DNA from: Haloarcula pelagica
Lineage (GTDB): Archaea; Halobacteriota; Halobacteria; Halobacteriales; Haloarculaceae
Reading direction: 5' to 3'
NCBI RefSeq assembly: GCF_030127105.1
Contig: NZ_CP126164.1
Coordinates: 62,001-126,000 of the forward strand
Length of the DNA: 64,000 nt
Shown here: one piece after another, positions 26,590-35,627 of the stretch
Position numbering within the stretch: position 1 is the first letter of the stretch
How the letters are laid out: the number at the start of each line of letters is the position of its first letter
Notes under the pieces: model-generated
The model's input: the letters and a program-made list of their open reading frames with translations, nothing else
Databases searched by the model: none
Told to the model about the DNA's origin: nothing
Program-made: the position numbers and the translations under genes

Positions 26590-28740
26590 ATGCCGTTCAG
26601 TATCGACTTCTTGGACGACGGCCGCGTACTGGAGTGGGAAGCGACCGACGACGGCGCCGTCGCAACCGAGCGCAATGACTACACCCCACGCATCTACGTT
26701 GCCCCTCGCGACCCAGAGACCGACCTTGACCTCGCGACGCTCCAGTCGGTGTACGACCAGCACCCGGACGTCGTCGCGACCGAGACGGTTGCGCGACGGC
26801 CCGGCTTTCGGCGGGGCGAGGAGACAGTCCTCGCCGTCGACGCCGCCCACATCGACCGCGTCACTCCACTCGCCCGGCAGGCACGCCAGCTGTCCGATTA
26901 CCCTATCGGAGATCTCGCCTGTTTCAACGTTGATTTCTCGCGGGAGTTCCGGTACTGCTTGGAGAAGAGCGTCAATCCCACGCCGGCGAGCGAGCTGTCG
27001 ACGCTCCGGCTCAGCGTCCCGGTGACCGAAACGAGCAACGATGTCTATGGAGAGCTGTCCGTCGCCGGCGACAGCATCACTGGCTCGCCCTCGGAGCTCT
27101 TGGCCGCCGTACAGGCAGCACTCGACGCACACGATCCGGACATCCTGGTCTGCTCGACGAGTGAGATTGTCCCGACACTCTACGAGATGGCAACAGACGC
27201 CGGCGTCGACGACTTCTCGCTGAGTCGGTGGCCGGACGTGGACTACCAGCAACTCGCAGGTGCGTCGACCTACGCCAGCTACGGCCAAGTGGGCCACTCA
27301 CCAGCACGGTACAATGTTCCGGGCCGGGCCATCATCGACGAGTCGAACACGTTCTTCTACGGAGAGACGAACCTCGATGGTGTTCTCGACCTCGTATCGC
27401 GCTCAAAAAAGCCCGTCCAAGAACTCGCATGGGCATCTATCGGGAACGTTCTCACAGCAATTCAGATCTGTGAAGCACATGACCACGGCGTGCTCGTCCC
27501 GTGGAACTCCTGGCGCCACGAGTTCTACAAGTCGATGGGGACGCTGCATGATGCCGACCGGGGCGGGTTCATCTTCGCGCCGGAGGTCGGTTTCCACGAG
27601 AACGTTCACGAACTCGACTTTTCGAGTCTCTATCCGAATATCATCTGTACGCGAAACGTCTCGCCTGACGTTATCCGGTGTGATTGTCATAGCGACCGTG
27701 ACGATGTGCCCGGATTGGGGTACTCGATTTGTGACGAGCGTGGTTACCTCGTCGACGTCCTTCAGCCGATCATCGACGCTCGCGACGAGATCAAGGCGGC
27801 AATCCGACGAGAACGGCAACGTGATGAGCCCGACGAGGAGCGACTCAATGAACTCGAGGGCCGCTCGGGAGCGCTGAAGTGGATCCTCGTCGCGTGCTTC
27901 GGTTATCAGGGGTTCAGTAACGCGAAATTCGGCCGTATCGAGTGCCATGAAGCCATCAACGCCTACGCTCGTGAGATATTGCTCTTGGCGAAACAGCGCC
28001 TGGAGGCGGGCGGCTGGCGCGTCGTCCATGGTATCGTCGACTCAATCTGGGTCACGCCTGATCCAGACGTCGACAACGCGTATCGCGAGGACCTCGAAAC
28101 GCTTGCGAGGGACATTACCGATGAAGTCGAGATTCGTCTCGAGTACGAAGCTCACTACGATTGGGTTGCGTTCGTGCCGCAGCGAGAGAGCAACGCCGGC
28201 GCGTTGACGAAATACTTTGGGAAGGTCAGTGGCGAGGAGGAGTTCAAGCTCCGAGGCATCGAAGCTCGCCAGCGGTCGACACCGCCGTTCATCGAAGCGG
28301 TACAACGGGAGTGTATAGAGGTGCTTGATGAGACACGGTCAGCAGACGCAGTCATCCGGCGGCTCAAAGCGGCGATTGCAAGCCTGCATGCCGGAGAGGT
28401 TGCTGCCGACCAACTCGTCGAACGGAATCGAGTCTCAAAACCACTGGAAGGGTATACCCAGAATACGCAGAACGTGGCCGCGCTCAAACGGGCACGAGAT
28501 CAAGAATTGGGCCTCCATCCGGGACAGGACATCGAGTACGTGGTCGTCGACGATCAGAAATCATCTCGAGACCGTGTCGCCTTAGCGCATGAAGAGATTG
28601 AGGAGTACGATCCCGAGTACTACGAGACACAGCTCGTTCGAGCTGTCGAGAGTGTCCTCTCTGCAAAAGGGTGGGATCGGACAGATATTCGACGGGAGCT
28701 CGCTGAAACGACTACGAGGAGACTGAGAGACTACTGTTGA
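26590..28740 (+). CDS. polB2: Family B DNA polymerase, PolB2-like, exonuclease-deficient
   Basis: This 716-residue protein is shorter than replicative PolB. Motif A is intact (DFSSLYPNII, D343). Motif B is K...ACFGYQGF rather than KxxxNSxYG. Motif C is HGIVDS instead of YGDTDS, keeping only the second aspartate (D484). The N-terminal half has no recognisable Exo I-III acidic triad, so proofreading is probably lost. These features fit the archaeal PolB2 group, implicated in damage-related synthesis. Weak activity or a structural role are both possible. Nearby RecA-like and DUF8156-like genes are its usual haloarchaeal company. The C-terminus is basic and ends beside the origin. Confidence 0.83.
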   Translation: MPFSIDFLDDGRVLEWEATDDGAVATERNDYTPRIYVAPRDPETDLDLATLQSVYDQHPDVVATETVARRPGFRRGEETVLAVDAAHIDRVTPLARQARQLSDYPIGDLACFNVDFSREFRYCLEKSVNPTPASELSTLRLSVPVTETSNDVYGELSVAGDSITGSPSELLAAVQAALDAHDPDILVCSTSEIVPTLYEMATDAGVDDFSLSRWPDVDYQQLAGASTYASYGQVGHSPARYNVPGRAIIDESNTFFYGETNLDGVLDLVSRSKKPVQELAWASIGNVLTAIQICEAHDHGVLVPWNSWRHEFYKSMGTLHDADRGGFIFAPEVGFHENVHELDFSSLYPNIICTRNVSPDVIRCDCHSDRDDVPGLGYSICDERGYLVDVLQPIIDARDEIKAAIRRERQRDEPDEERLNELEGRSGALKWILVACFGYQGFSNAKFGRIECHEAINAYAREILLLAKQRLEAGGWRVVHGIVDSIWVTPDPDVDNAYREDLETLARDITDEVEIRLEYEAHYDWVAFVPQRESNAGALTKYFGKVSGEEEFKLRGIEARQRSTPPFIEAVQRECIEVLDETRSADAVIRRLKAAIASLHAGEVAADQLVERNRVSKPLEGYTQNTQNVAALKRARDQELGLHPGQDIEYVVVDDQKSSRDRVALAHEEIEEYDPEYYETQLVRAVESVLSAKGWDRTDIRRELAETTTRRLRDYC

Positions 28741-28755
28741 AATGTGATAGTGGGG

Positions 28756-28987
28756 ACACCGGGTTTCCGGTGAAATCTGAGAGATACTGAGACTCCGCAC
28801 GCACACCGGGTTTCCGGTGAAATGCAACTCAGCCAAGTCACCCCAGAATTGACCTCGGATTTGAACCACACGCACACCGGGTTTCCGGTGAAATAGAGAG
28901 CCGGAGTAGTAACCAAGAACGCTTAGCATCAACTACTATTGCGTCAACTGAGAAGCGTAGACAGACACACCGGATTTCCGGTGAAAT
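28756..28987 (+). repeat. ORB boxes 1-4, left cluster
   Basis: Four copies of CACCGGGTTTCCGGTGAAA-type boxes start at 28756, 28803, 28874 and 28967; the last has A for G in the middle (CGGATTTCCGG). Each has internal dyad symmetry, CACCGG and CCGGTG around GTTT. Spacing is irregular (47, 71 and 93 bases). Confidence 0.88.
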
Positions 28988-29421
28988 AGCCCAATAGAGA
29001 CGATTGAGCTGCTATAACCATTGATGACAGAGAAGAATTTTCCTACGCTATCTACGGATACAGAGAGATCTACAGGAGGAAGAGCAGCATAGGACTCACA
29101 CCATTCAGAAAATGACTAGATACTATCTTTATTGCTCTGTCTGACATAGTTTTATATACAATCCTAGCGTTACATTCCAGTAACTGAATCGCCTTTCATA
29201 GACTCAAGCGAGATTTTCTCGCTTATGATTTCTATTACTCCAATGGAAAACACTCTACTGAACCGTTCTATCCTGTTTATCTCGTAATCTCTGTCCCTGT
29301 TCTACTCCGGCACTTCGTTGGGTATCTCGCCAATGCGGCTGAGGTAGATCGCAGTTGAAACCGTGTTTCCGATGTATCCTAACCCCCGTTTCATCTGGAC
29401 ACTAGACACCCTCTGAGCGGT

Positions 29422-29488
29422 TTTCACCGGAAACGTGGTGTGCGTGTCTCGGGGAAAGTCTCAAGACGTTTCACCGGAAACCCGGTGT
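29422..29488 (-). repeat. ORB boxes 5-6, right cluster
   Basis: TTTCACCGGAAACGTGGTGT at 29422-29441 (two differences from consensus) and a canonical box at 29468-29488 are inverted relative to the left cluster. The second overlaps the expected promoter of the orc gene at 29496. Confidence 0.85.
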
Positions 29489-29495
29489 ACAAGCA

Positions 29496-30704
29496 ATGTC
29501 CGACTCTGACGATCTCTTCATTCTCGAAGATCCCATTTTCGTGAACAAGGAACTGCTTGAAATCAGCCATCTCCCGGAGGAGGATCGCATCGTTGGTCGA
29601 GATGAAGAAATCAAGCAACTGGCTAATGCAGTCAATCCCGCTATTTTTGGCCAGAGTCCTAGCAACGTCCTCTTGTATGGCAAGACTGGAACGGGTAAGT
29701 CTCTCTGTGCAAAATATGTTTCTCGCCAACTGGTCGATACCGCAGCTGAGGAGGGTATTAACGCCGCCTACGCGTATGTAGATTGTGCCCAAGACAGTAC
29801 CGAAACTCAATCTGTGCAGACTATCGCGGACTCAGTAAATACGGAGGAGAACGACATCTATATTCCCGACAAGGGCATTAGCACTGCAACCTACTACAAG
29901 CGACTCTGGCGGATTCTCGATATGCGTTATGACGTCGTCCTCATCATCCTTGACGAGATCGATAAACTCGAAGACGACGACATCTTAATGCAGTTGTCAC
30001 GAGCTGGTGAGGCTGGAAAGATTGAAGATTGTAAGATTGGTGTTATCGGGATTAGCAACAAAATCAAATATAAAGACCGGATGGATGAACGGGTCAAGTC
30101 CAGTCTCTGCGAGCGCGAATTTGTGTTCCCACCCTATGACGCTAATCAGCTCAATGAAATCATGAGTGCGCGGAGCGACGCCTTCAGAGAGGGAGTACTC
30201 GAAGATGGTGTTATCCCTCGGGCAGCTGCCCTGGCGGCTCGTGAACACGGCGATGCACGGAAAGCGATCGATATACTTCGATATGCAGGTGAAATTGCCC
30301 AATCGTCGGATATGAAAACGGTTCCCGAAGACTTCGTTGTTCAAGCTCGAGAGCGGGCTGAGACTGATCGGTTCCGTGAACTCATTAGCGGCTCAACGCC
30401 ACATTCTCGCTACGTACTACAGGCGTTGACTATCCTTTCGGTTGACAATGCTGGTAACGGCGCTGAGGATATCGGCTTCCGAACAACCCGAGTCTACGAC
30501 GTGTACGAAGAAATTTGCCGTCAGGAAGGTTCTGAGTCTCTCTCGCTACGACGCGTCCGCGACCTTCTCAAGGAACACGCTTTCTTAGATATTATCGAAC
30601 AGACGCGCCACAGTGGTGGTAGTGCAGAGGGGAGCTACACAGAGCACCAGCTTCTGGAAGATCCAGATGTCGTTCAACAGGTCCTCGAAGATACTATCAG
30701 CTAA
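29496..30704 (+). CDS. Orc1/Cdc6 initiator of the adjacent origin
   Basis: This 402-residue AAA+ protein has Walker A in GKTGTGKS (62-69), Walker B in IILDEIDKLEDD (about 149-160), a sensor region with ISNKIKYKDRMDERVKSSL, and a C-terminal winged helix (about 300-385). Origin boxes lie on both sides (six upstream, three downstream), strong context for it being the cognate initiator that binds the boxes and recruits MCM. The predicted start follows an ORB by eight bases, so autoregulation is likely. It differs clearly from the other Orc protein at 17.5 kb. Confidence 0.92.
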   Translation: MSDSDDLFILEDPIFVNKELLEISHLPEEDRIVGRDEEIKQLANAVNPAIFGQSPSNVLLYGKTGTGKSLCAKYVSRQLVDTAAEEGINAAYAYVDCAQDSTETQSVQTIADSVNTEENDIYIPDKGISTATYYKRLWRILDMRYDVVLIILDEIDKLEDDDILMQLSRAGEAGKIEDCKIGVIGISNKIKYKDRMDERVKSSLCEREFVFPPYDANQLNEIMSARSDAFREGVLEDGVIPRAAALAAREHGDARKAIDILRYAGEIAQSSDMKTVPEDFVVQARERAETDRFRELISGSTPHSRYVLQALTILSVDNAGNGAEDIGFRTTRVYDVYEEICRQEGSESLSLRRVRDLLKEHAFLDIIEQTRHSGGSAEGSYTEHQLLEDPDVVQQVLEDTIS

Positions 30705-30759
30705 ACCGATTTTGTTAGGCGGGGTACTACCACTGTTCCCTCCCTCTGAGATGCATCTA

Positions 30760-30913
30760 GTTTCACCGGAAACCCGGTGTCTGTCGATAGATCGTAAACA
30801 TCGATATTCGACTGTAGACTGCGCATTTCACCGGAAACGCGGTGTGCCACGTCTGAGTTCCCAACAGTCCACTATCGTCACACAATGAACCTTTTTCACC
30901 GGAAACCCGGTGT
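30760..30913 (-). repeat. ORB boxes 7-9, downstream of orc gene
   Basis: Three boxes in the same orientation as boxes 5-6 occur at 30760-30780, 30825-30845 (one change, CGCGGTG) and 30893-30913. Origin boxes continuing past the initiator gene suggest that the functional origin spans the gene or that the array extends initiator binding. Confidence 0.85.
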
Positions 30914-30936
30914 GGACAGTGAGCTGGCTGACTACC

Positions 30937-30969
30937 TTAACCAACATTGCATCGCTCAATGTAGGTTAA
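30937..30969. repeat. TTAACC inverted-repeat element, copy 3 (short form)
   Basis: TTAACCAACATTG pairs with CAATGTAGGTTAA around a seven-base centre (one mismatch pair). It shares the outer TTAACC/GGTTAA arms with the other copies but has a much shorter spacer, and lies just after the last ORB. The rest of the gap to 31093 shows nothing else clear. Confidence 0.55.
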
Positions 30970-31093
30970 GACTTTAGCTCCACAATGCGATTATTTCGAG
31001 TGGTACTATTTTCTCAGTATGGCTCAGAGCAGTCCAGTTGGTGGATTACCGTGGAGACACCACTGGACCATAGGCGGACTCTTTGCTTGTGAT

Positions 31094-31417
31094 TCACTCG
31101 TCCGGGTTGACCGGTCCCTTGTACTTCGATTTCACTTTGTCACCTTCCCGCCACTGCCAGTAATAGTAGCGGTTGTCATTGATTTCCTTGATTGTAATCG
31201 TGGCCTTCGATGGGACGTCGTCGGGAAGGTCGTCGGGCCTGTCTTCGACCCCGTCTCCAGCCGAATCCTCTTCCATCCGGGCCTCACGTACTTTGTGTTC
31301 TGCTAGCTCCTCGGCGTAGTGAGCAATCTGTTGGAGTTGGTCTGGAGAGTACCCGTTCAGCGTGTCGATGACGCTTGTCGGGAGTTCCGCCGGTGGCGTC
31401 GGTGGCTCGTAGGACAT
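31094..31417 (-). CDS. DUF6788-like small protein
   Basis: The product has 107 residues from the ATG at 31417. The N-terminal part is helical (ELPTSVIDTLNGYSPDQLQQIAHYAEELAEHK), the middle is acidic, and the C-terminus reads RYYYWQWREGDKVKSKYKGPV, which resembles the Tyr/Trp and SKY...G pattern of DUF6788 and other small plasmid-borne proteins. The role is unknown. An inverted-repeat element starts 16 bases upstream, so its expression may depend on whatever binds that repeat. Confidence 0.65.
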   Translation of the reverse strand: MSYEPPTPPAELPTSVIDTLNGYSPDQLQQIAHYAEELAEHKVREARMEEDSAGDGVEDRPDDLPDDVPSKATITIKEINDNRYYYWQWREGDKVKSKYKGPVNPDE

Positions 31418-31432
31418 CAGTAGTCGCCTCGC

Positions 31433-31475
31433 ATTAACCAACAAGGCGGCTAGCCGAATAGTATTGTTGGTTAAT
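31433..31475. repeat. TTAACCAAC/GTTGGTTAA inverted-repeat element, copy 4
   Basis: The 12-base arm ATTAACCAACAA (31433-31444) and its exact inverse (31464-31475) flank a 19-base spacer with a GGCTAGCC palindrome at its centre. It occupies the promoter position of the minus-strand DUF6788-like gene. Confidence 0.75.
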
Positions 31476-31642
31476 CAAGGACCGAGTGCTACCTCATTCG
31501 AAATACACATCGAACATGGAGGGTGTTCGCTTGCTATCTTGAGGTTCTGGCACTCAACGGATGCATCGCTTCGGGTATCCTGCTGCGGCACTTGGATACT
31601 GCGCGGGTTCATATCCGATGCCGGCGTAACTAACCTCCGTAG

Positions 31643-32362
31643 ATGACTACACCCTCCCAAAACGACGGGTCACCAGACGTCGATATCCCCAGCAATACGC
31701 CCACGTACAGCCCAGTCACACTCAGTTCGATCCACGCTGCTATTGGTGAACTGGGCTACTCGAAAGAGTACATCCCAGTGGTCTCTCAGGCCCTCGATGA
31801 ACTCCAGCTCGCATTGTCGACCGCGCAAGGCGGGACCTTCCTCTCTATAGAACTCGCAAACAAAGCGAAATCCTCGAAATATCTTCACATCGATATTCAT
31901 TCCGAACCCCAGAAAGGGCCGACCCAAGCTCTCACGGACTACTCTCCTGGATTCGATGAAATCATGCTTGCGAGCGGAAGTCTCGTCCGGACGATACTCG
32001 ATGAGTTTCTCTGCGTCGTCGACCCCGCATGGCAGCACTCGGCCTCTGAGGAACCGTTCGTGGCTCGGAACTCCGAGCCGGGGAGTGGTATACCTGGTGG
32101 CCTTTCAGCAGACTCTCCCAGTACGGACGCGTTCACTGAGGATCGACTCATTCCCGGCGTCAACTCTCTTGAGATGCTGTACGCTGTCCACGCAATCGTG
32201 GAATTGGCTTTTTACATCTATCTCACAGAGCCTGGGTTCGCTGGTTCGCTGACGACTGACTTGGAGCCCGACGTGCCCCGATTAGTCGCCCGGACTGCTC
32301 ACTTCGACGATCTTGTGATGAACGAGCCCGGCCCGTACCGCGCTCCTATTGCTAGCGACTAA
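31643..32362 (+). CDS. Unknown 239-residue protein
   Basis: This is a soluble acidic protein. After a disordered N-terminus, residues 28-60 are helical (LSSIHAAIGELGYSKEYIPVVSQALDEL), and the remainder mixes hydrophobic strands with Ser/Pro-rich loops. I see no catalytic or metal-binding motif and recognise no family. It is a single plus-strand gene between the inverted-repeat element and the DUF7342-like pair. Confidence 0.55.
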   Translation: MTTPSQNDGSPDVDIPSNTPTYSPVTLSSIHAAIGELGYSKEYIPVVSQALDELQLALSTAQGGTFLSIELANKAKSSKYLHIDIHSEPQKGPTQALTDYSPGFDEIMLASGSLVRTILDEFLCVVDPAWQHSASEEPFVARNSEPGSGIPGGLSADSPSTDAFTEDRLIPGVNSLEMLYAVHAIVELAFYIYLTEPGFAGSLTTDLEPDVPRLVARTAHFDDLVMNEPGPYRAPIASD

Positions 32363-32453
32363 GTCTCATCTCCGTCGAAGCTGTATCTCTCAATAAAACG
32401 CATATATATGAATCTTACAAAGATATATTGCACTTCGTACCCTACCTATGCTT

Positions 32454-32981
32454 ATGACGGAGTTTGACCCGGCGCCAGAGTCACCAGCCACCGAACGACG
32501 GTGGCAGCAGGGGGAGGATACGTTCAGTCGTGTCTACGATGTCGCAATGGGGATTACGTCACCCACCCCCGCTGCCGAGATTGCAGACGTCGCAGATTGT
32601 TCTCCGAACGCTGCCAAAAAGCATCTTGATCGACTAGCGAAGATGGGTATCGTCAGTGTGAACCGTGACGGCCGGCCCGTGCAGTACGAACGCAACGAGG
32701 GGTATCTAGAATGGCAAGATGCCAGCCGGATTGCTGACGAACTGACCGTCGAGGAGATTATCGACCGGGTCAGTGAGCTTGAAGAAGAACGGGCCGACTA
32801 TGAAGATGAATTCGATGCTACCGACCCAACTGCTGTGAGCGGTTATGACCAGGACAGTCACGAGGCGATTCATGACCGGATGACTGCAGTCAGCGAGTGG
32901 CGCGGTGTCATTCGGGATATTCGACTGTACGAACTCGCCCGTCAGCTCGCAGAGAACGATGGGCACCTAATCCCGGCATAG
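32454..32981 (+). CDS. DUF7342-like winged-helix regulator, copy 1
   Basis: The product has 175 residues. A TATATT box centred about 27 bases upstream supports the ATG at 32454 over the one at 32448. Residues 25-85 form a winged helix typical of haloarchaeal DUF7342 proteins (PTPAAEIADVADCSPNAAKKHLDRLAKMGIV, then YERNEGYLEWQDASRI). The second half is a helical, possibly dimerising region (ELTVEEIIDRVSELEEERADYED) ending VIRDIRLYELARQL. The next gene starts on the base after its stop. The same two-gene arrangement occurs at 59.4-60.3 kb, so it looks like a regulator or antitoxin for its partner. Confidence 0.75.
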   Translation: MTEFDPAPESPATERRWQQGEDTFSRVYDVAMGITSPTPAAEIADVADCSPNAAKKHLDRLAKMGIVSVNRDGRPVQYERNEGYLEWQDASRIADELTVEEIIDRVSELEEERADYEDEFDATDPTAVSGYDQDSHEAIHDRMTAVSEWRGVIRDIRLYELARQLAENDGHLIPA

Positions 32982-33428
32982 ATGGGGCCAGACCCACCCA
33001 CTCCGAATTCAGGGTCGCCTGGTCCACCCGACCGACAAACGCTGCAACTCCTGGCCCGGCATCTTCGAAATGAGGCACTCATTGTCGAGACGGCATTCGA
33101 TCCCGACAGCTACGAGCCTCGCCTGCTTCACGCCTTAGTCGACGCGGGACAGTATCCTGAGGGCGTCATAGCGGCTCGACTCGATATTCGCTGGTTCACG
33201 ACGGGAGATTTCTCGTTCCACTACGTCGAAACACACGAGGATGAAAGCCGATGGGAGTGTCGCTGGGACCGTCATCCAAATCCACACAACGCACGACTGC
33301 ACTTCCACGAACCACCAACCGCAGTGGACGCTACCGACTTGTCACTGTCATCACGCCATCCGTTGGATATCTACTCTACGGTTCTTGATGCTATCGAGGG
33401 GCGCATCCAAACGCTCTGGGAGAATTGA
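32982..33428 (+). CDS. Partner of DUF7342-like gene, HFHxPP protein, copy 1
   Basis: This 148-residue protein starts immediately after the HTH gene. Its core reads RWFTTGDFSFHYVE...WECRWDRHPNPHNARLHFHEPP, dense in Trp, Arg and His. The C-terminus is a helix ending in IQTLWEN. The second copy at 59916-60344 has the same core. The aromatic/His-rich layout recalls small TumE-like (DUF6516) toxins, but I cannot establish homology. With a coupled HTH partner, a toxin-antitoxin or regulator-effector pair is a reasonable hypothesis. Confidence 0.7.
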   Translation: MGPDPPTPNSGSPGPPDRQTLQLLARHLRNEALIVETAFDPDSYEPRLLHALVDAGQYPEGVIAARLDIRWFTTGDFSFHYVETHEDESRWECRWDRHPNPHNARLHFHEPPTAVDATDLSLSSRHPLDIYSTVLDAIEGRIQTLWEN

Positions 33429-33937
33429 GCAGCTTGCAGTCTTGCGTTCCAAAACAGTGGTTGGTTGACAGACCAGCCACCTGTGCCTCTGACAGCCGTA
33501 TCTGACCGGCATCTGTACCTTCCTTGTTGACGACATAAAACCTCCGTAACACCGGTGTTACCTCTCAAAACTAGTTGCAGAAAACCGGGCGTGGGCAACA
33601 CCCGGCTGGGATCAATGGGGCGAGGCCTCGGGCAACTGGACAGTTGGAGGTGTGAAACTCGCGGAGACCATCGCCCACATAGAGGGGCTCTCTACACGCG
33701 ATATACGTTTTGTGGTGAGTATCTTTCATACCGACCGCTGACGACGTCGACGACTGGCCGGACGTAACCAACGTCCAGCCAAAGACACACGGGATTCGGA
33801 TTTGAGGTCGGGAGCTATCAGGGGGTTTTGACCTCAGATCCGTGTCCCATTGAGACCGTACCTGAGGCGGTGTGATAAAAATTAGCCAACCGGGGCTCGT
33901 TGTATCGAACTCTCGGAAGCAAAGGGAAGCGTACGAG
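33429..33937. other. Gene-poor stretch with coding remnant
   Basis: There is no intact gene. A plus-strand frame at about 33589-33735 reads NRAWATPGWDQWGEAS... and ends IFHTDR, protein-like but without a start after the upstream stop, so it is probably the tail of a lost gene. ACACCGGTGT near 33550 is a short palindrome. Otherwise I see nothing. Confidence 0.4.
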
Positions 33938-34156
33938 ATGACGTTCCAAGAACTCGAAGCGGTCGATGCCGACGACGACGAAGAAATTCGGGCAATCTGC
34001 GACTGGGTCGTCGAGCAGATTCGAAAAAGAACGGCTCCCGTCGTCCCGGGCAGTACGCCGACAGGCGGCGAAGTTCTGCCGGGCGAACGGATACCAGGTT
34101 CGGAACGACGAGTGGCTCGGGATTTAGACCGAAAACCCAGGCATCCGTTTCGATGA
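33938..34156 (+). CDS. Possible small acidic protein or fragment
   Basis: This 72-residue frame (MTFQELEAVDADDDEEIRAI...) starts acidic and becomes basic (GSERRVARDLDRKPRH). The frame is open upstream to 33872, so it may be the 3' end of a decayed gene. There is no recognised domain and no well-placed promoter. It lies in a gene-poor stretch with other remnants. Confidence 0.3.
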   Translation: MTFQELEAVDADDDEEIRAICDWVVEQIRKRTAPVVPGSTPTGGEVLPGERIPGSERRVARDLDRKPRHPFR

Positions 34157-34281
34157 CTATTGTCACGCGTGACCGGGACAGGTCCTCTCACTGGCCAGTA
34201 AGCGACTATACTCTCGCGAGACGCACCGGTCCCGTGTGGAACTGGTACGGGCTTTATCATGTCAGTAGTACAACTTCTGGT

Positions 34282-34755
34282 ATGGCATTCGACATTGAGG
34301 CCCCGGACCCACCGGACCTCTCGAACCGAGGCATGCCGCGCGAGTTCGAGTGGCAAGAAGAGACGCTGGGGTCGGAGGACTTCTATCGCGAGGACCTCGA
34401 AGACTTGCTTCAGGAGGGTGCGTGGAAGGAGGGGTTCAACGAATGGGCCGAGTACACGAACCTCGAGGAAGAGCATCTTCGACTCGTCAGTGAGCTCGAC
34501 CTGTTCCACGCGCTCGATTTCTACTGGGACCCGACCGAAGACCGGCTTCGTTTCGACGCCCCACGGATTTCGGACGACTGGCGGGAGCGAGACGCGACTG
34601 CATCGCTCGATTCGAGCACGGTGTCGATGATAGACGGCGAGTTAGACGACCTCGGCCGGGCGGTACAGGAGGTACTGGAAGACTACCTCGAACGGAACGG
34701 GTATGGGTCCGACTTTGGGTTAGGTGAGGAAACGTACGGCGACCGAGAGGAGTGA
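34282..34755 (+). CDS. Unknown acidic protein
   Basis: The product has 157 residues. The ATG at 34282 is preferred because a TTTATC box (about 34254) lies some 28 bases upstream, typical of a leaderless message; the frame continues upstream to 34153 only by chance. The protein is strongly acidic and helical (FEWQEETLGSEDFYREDLEDLLQEG) with no membrane segment or recognised motif. It is a single gene with its own promoter. Confidence 0.55.
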   Translation: MAFDIEAPDPPDLSNRGMPREFEWQEETLGSEDFYREDLEDLLQEGAWKEGFNEWAEYTNLEEEHLRLVSELDLFHALDFYWDPTEDRLRFDAPRISDDWRERDATASLDSSTVSMIDGELDDLGRAVQEVLEDYLERNGYGSDFGLGEETYGDREE

Positions 34756-34948
34756 ATCCCGCCACTACGGCCTGTTGGACGGTGTCCGAGTCCGGTGACC
34801 GACCCAGTACTGCCAGTCTACAGCGTGACCGCTACAGGAGTCGCGACCGGCACAGTAACCACCGTTCTGACGGCGAATTCACTGACCGAACTGGTCACTG
34901 TGTCTCCTCACTAGACAGGGTTAACTGTTCAGATGAGTTACAGGCGGT

Positions 34949-35377
34949 ATGATTGACCAGTTTGTCGGTGATGTTATGACGCAGTCGGTTCAAACGGTTC
35001 CGCCAGAGACGACGGCCTGTGAGGTAGCCACACTGTTCGCGGATCACGATATCGGTTCGGCAGTCGTGGTCGATCCCGAGACGGGCCAGTACAGCGGCAT
35101 CGTCACGGAATCCGACCTCATGCGACTGGTGGCAGCAGGGGCAGATATCGACACCGTGACTGTGGACACGTTTCTCAGTACACCGGTCGTCACAATCGCC
35201 AGCACAGAAGATATCCACGCCGCCGCTGCCATGATGAAAGAGCACTCAATCCGGCGGCTCCCGGTTACCAATGACGGCGAAATCGTCGGTATCCTCACGA
35301 CCACAGACCTGACCCATTATCTGCCCCGGTTGCGGAACACAGTCCTCCGTGGACGGAACGACCTGGCCGCTCAATGA
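34949..35377 (+). CDS. Two-CBS-domain protein
   Basis: This 142-residue protein consists almost entirely of two CBS repeats: residues 8-62 (VMTQSVQTVPPETTACEVA, then GIVTESDLMRLV) and 73-130 (FLSTPVVTIASTEDIHAAA, then GILTTTDLTHYL). Tandem CBS pairs bind adenine nucleotides and sense energy state. With no fused effector domain it presumably acts on a partner elsewhere. It stands alone; neighbours on both sides are unrelated. Confidence 0.88.
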   Translation: MIDQFVGDVMTQSVQTVPPETTACEVATLFADHDIGSAVVVDPETGQYSGIVTESDLMRLVAAGADIDTVTVDTFLSTPVVTIASTEDIHAAAAMMKEHSIRRLPVTNDGEIVGILTTTDLTHYLPRLRNTVLRGRNDLAAQ

Positions 35378-35627
35378 AGACGATGAATGTTTCACTTGTT
35401 CCCTGCTTCTAGCATGGATAAGAATGCTTGGTCTGCACCATGTTTATATACGCTCGGTGTCAAGTTATTGTACGGAATAACAGTTTCACACTGTGCGTTG
35501 GTCCCTGACGATGAAGGGGCCGCTTGAACCGGTGTGCCGGACGTGCAGATACACCCGTTTTTTTTCGTGTGGTCGTCACGCGGAACGCATTAGCGAGTCT
35601 CAGCGTTCCGCACTACGAGCCACCAGT

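Larger units (their letters stand above)
28741..29495. other. Replication origin with ORB boxes and A+T-rich core
   Basis: There is no gene here. Four ORB-type boxes in one orientation (28756-28987) and two in the other (29422-29488) flank an A+T-rich stretch (about 29000-29300) that contains a GCGAGATTTTCTCGC hairpin near 29209. Inverted origin boxes around an A+T-rich unwinding element, beside an orc1/cdc6 gene, is the standard haloarchaeal origin design. The box nearest the gene ends eight bases before its start codon, so the initiator may repress its own transcription. Confidence 0.85.

Noticed and set aside
28756-30913. Nine copies of a roughly 21-bp repeat as a CRISPR array
   Set aside because: Spacing is irregular (about 47 bases to over 1 kb), orientation flips, a gene lies inside, and the repeat matches origin recognition boxes next to orc1/cdc6.
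33571-34509. Long minus-strand frame of 312 codons
   Set aside because: It lies opposite the plus-strand acidic gene at 34282 and its Ser/Arg/Pro-rich composition is typical of antisense shadow frames in G+C-rich haloarchaeal DNA.
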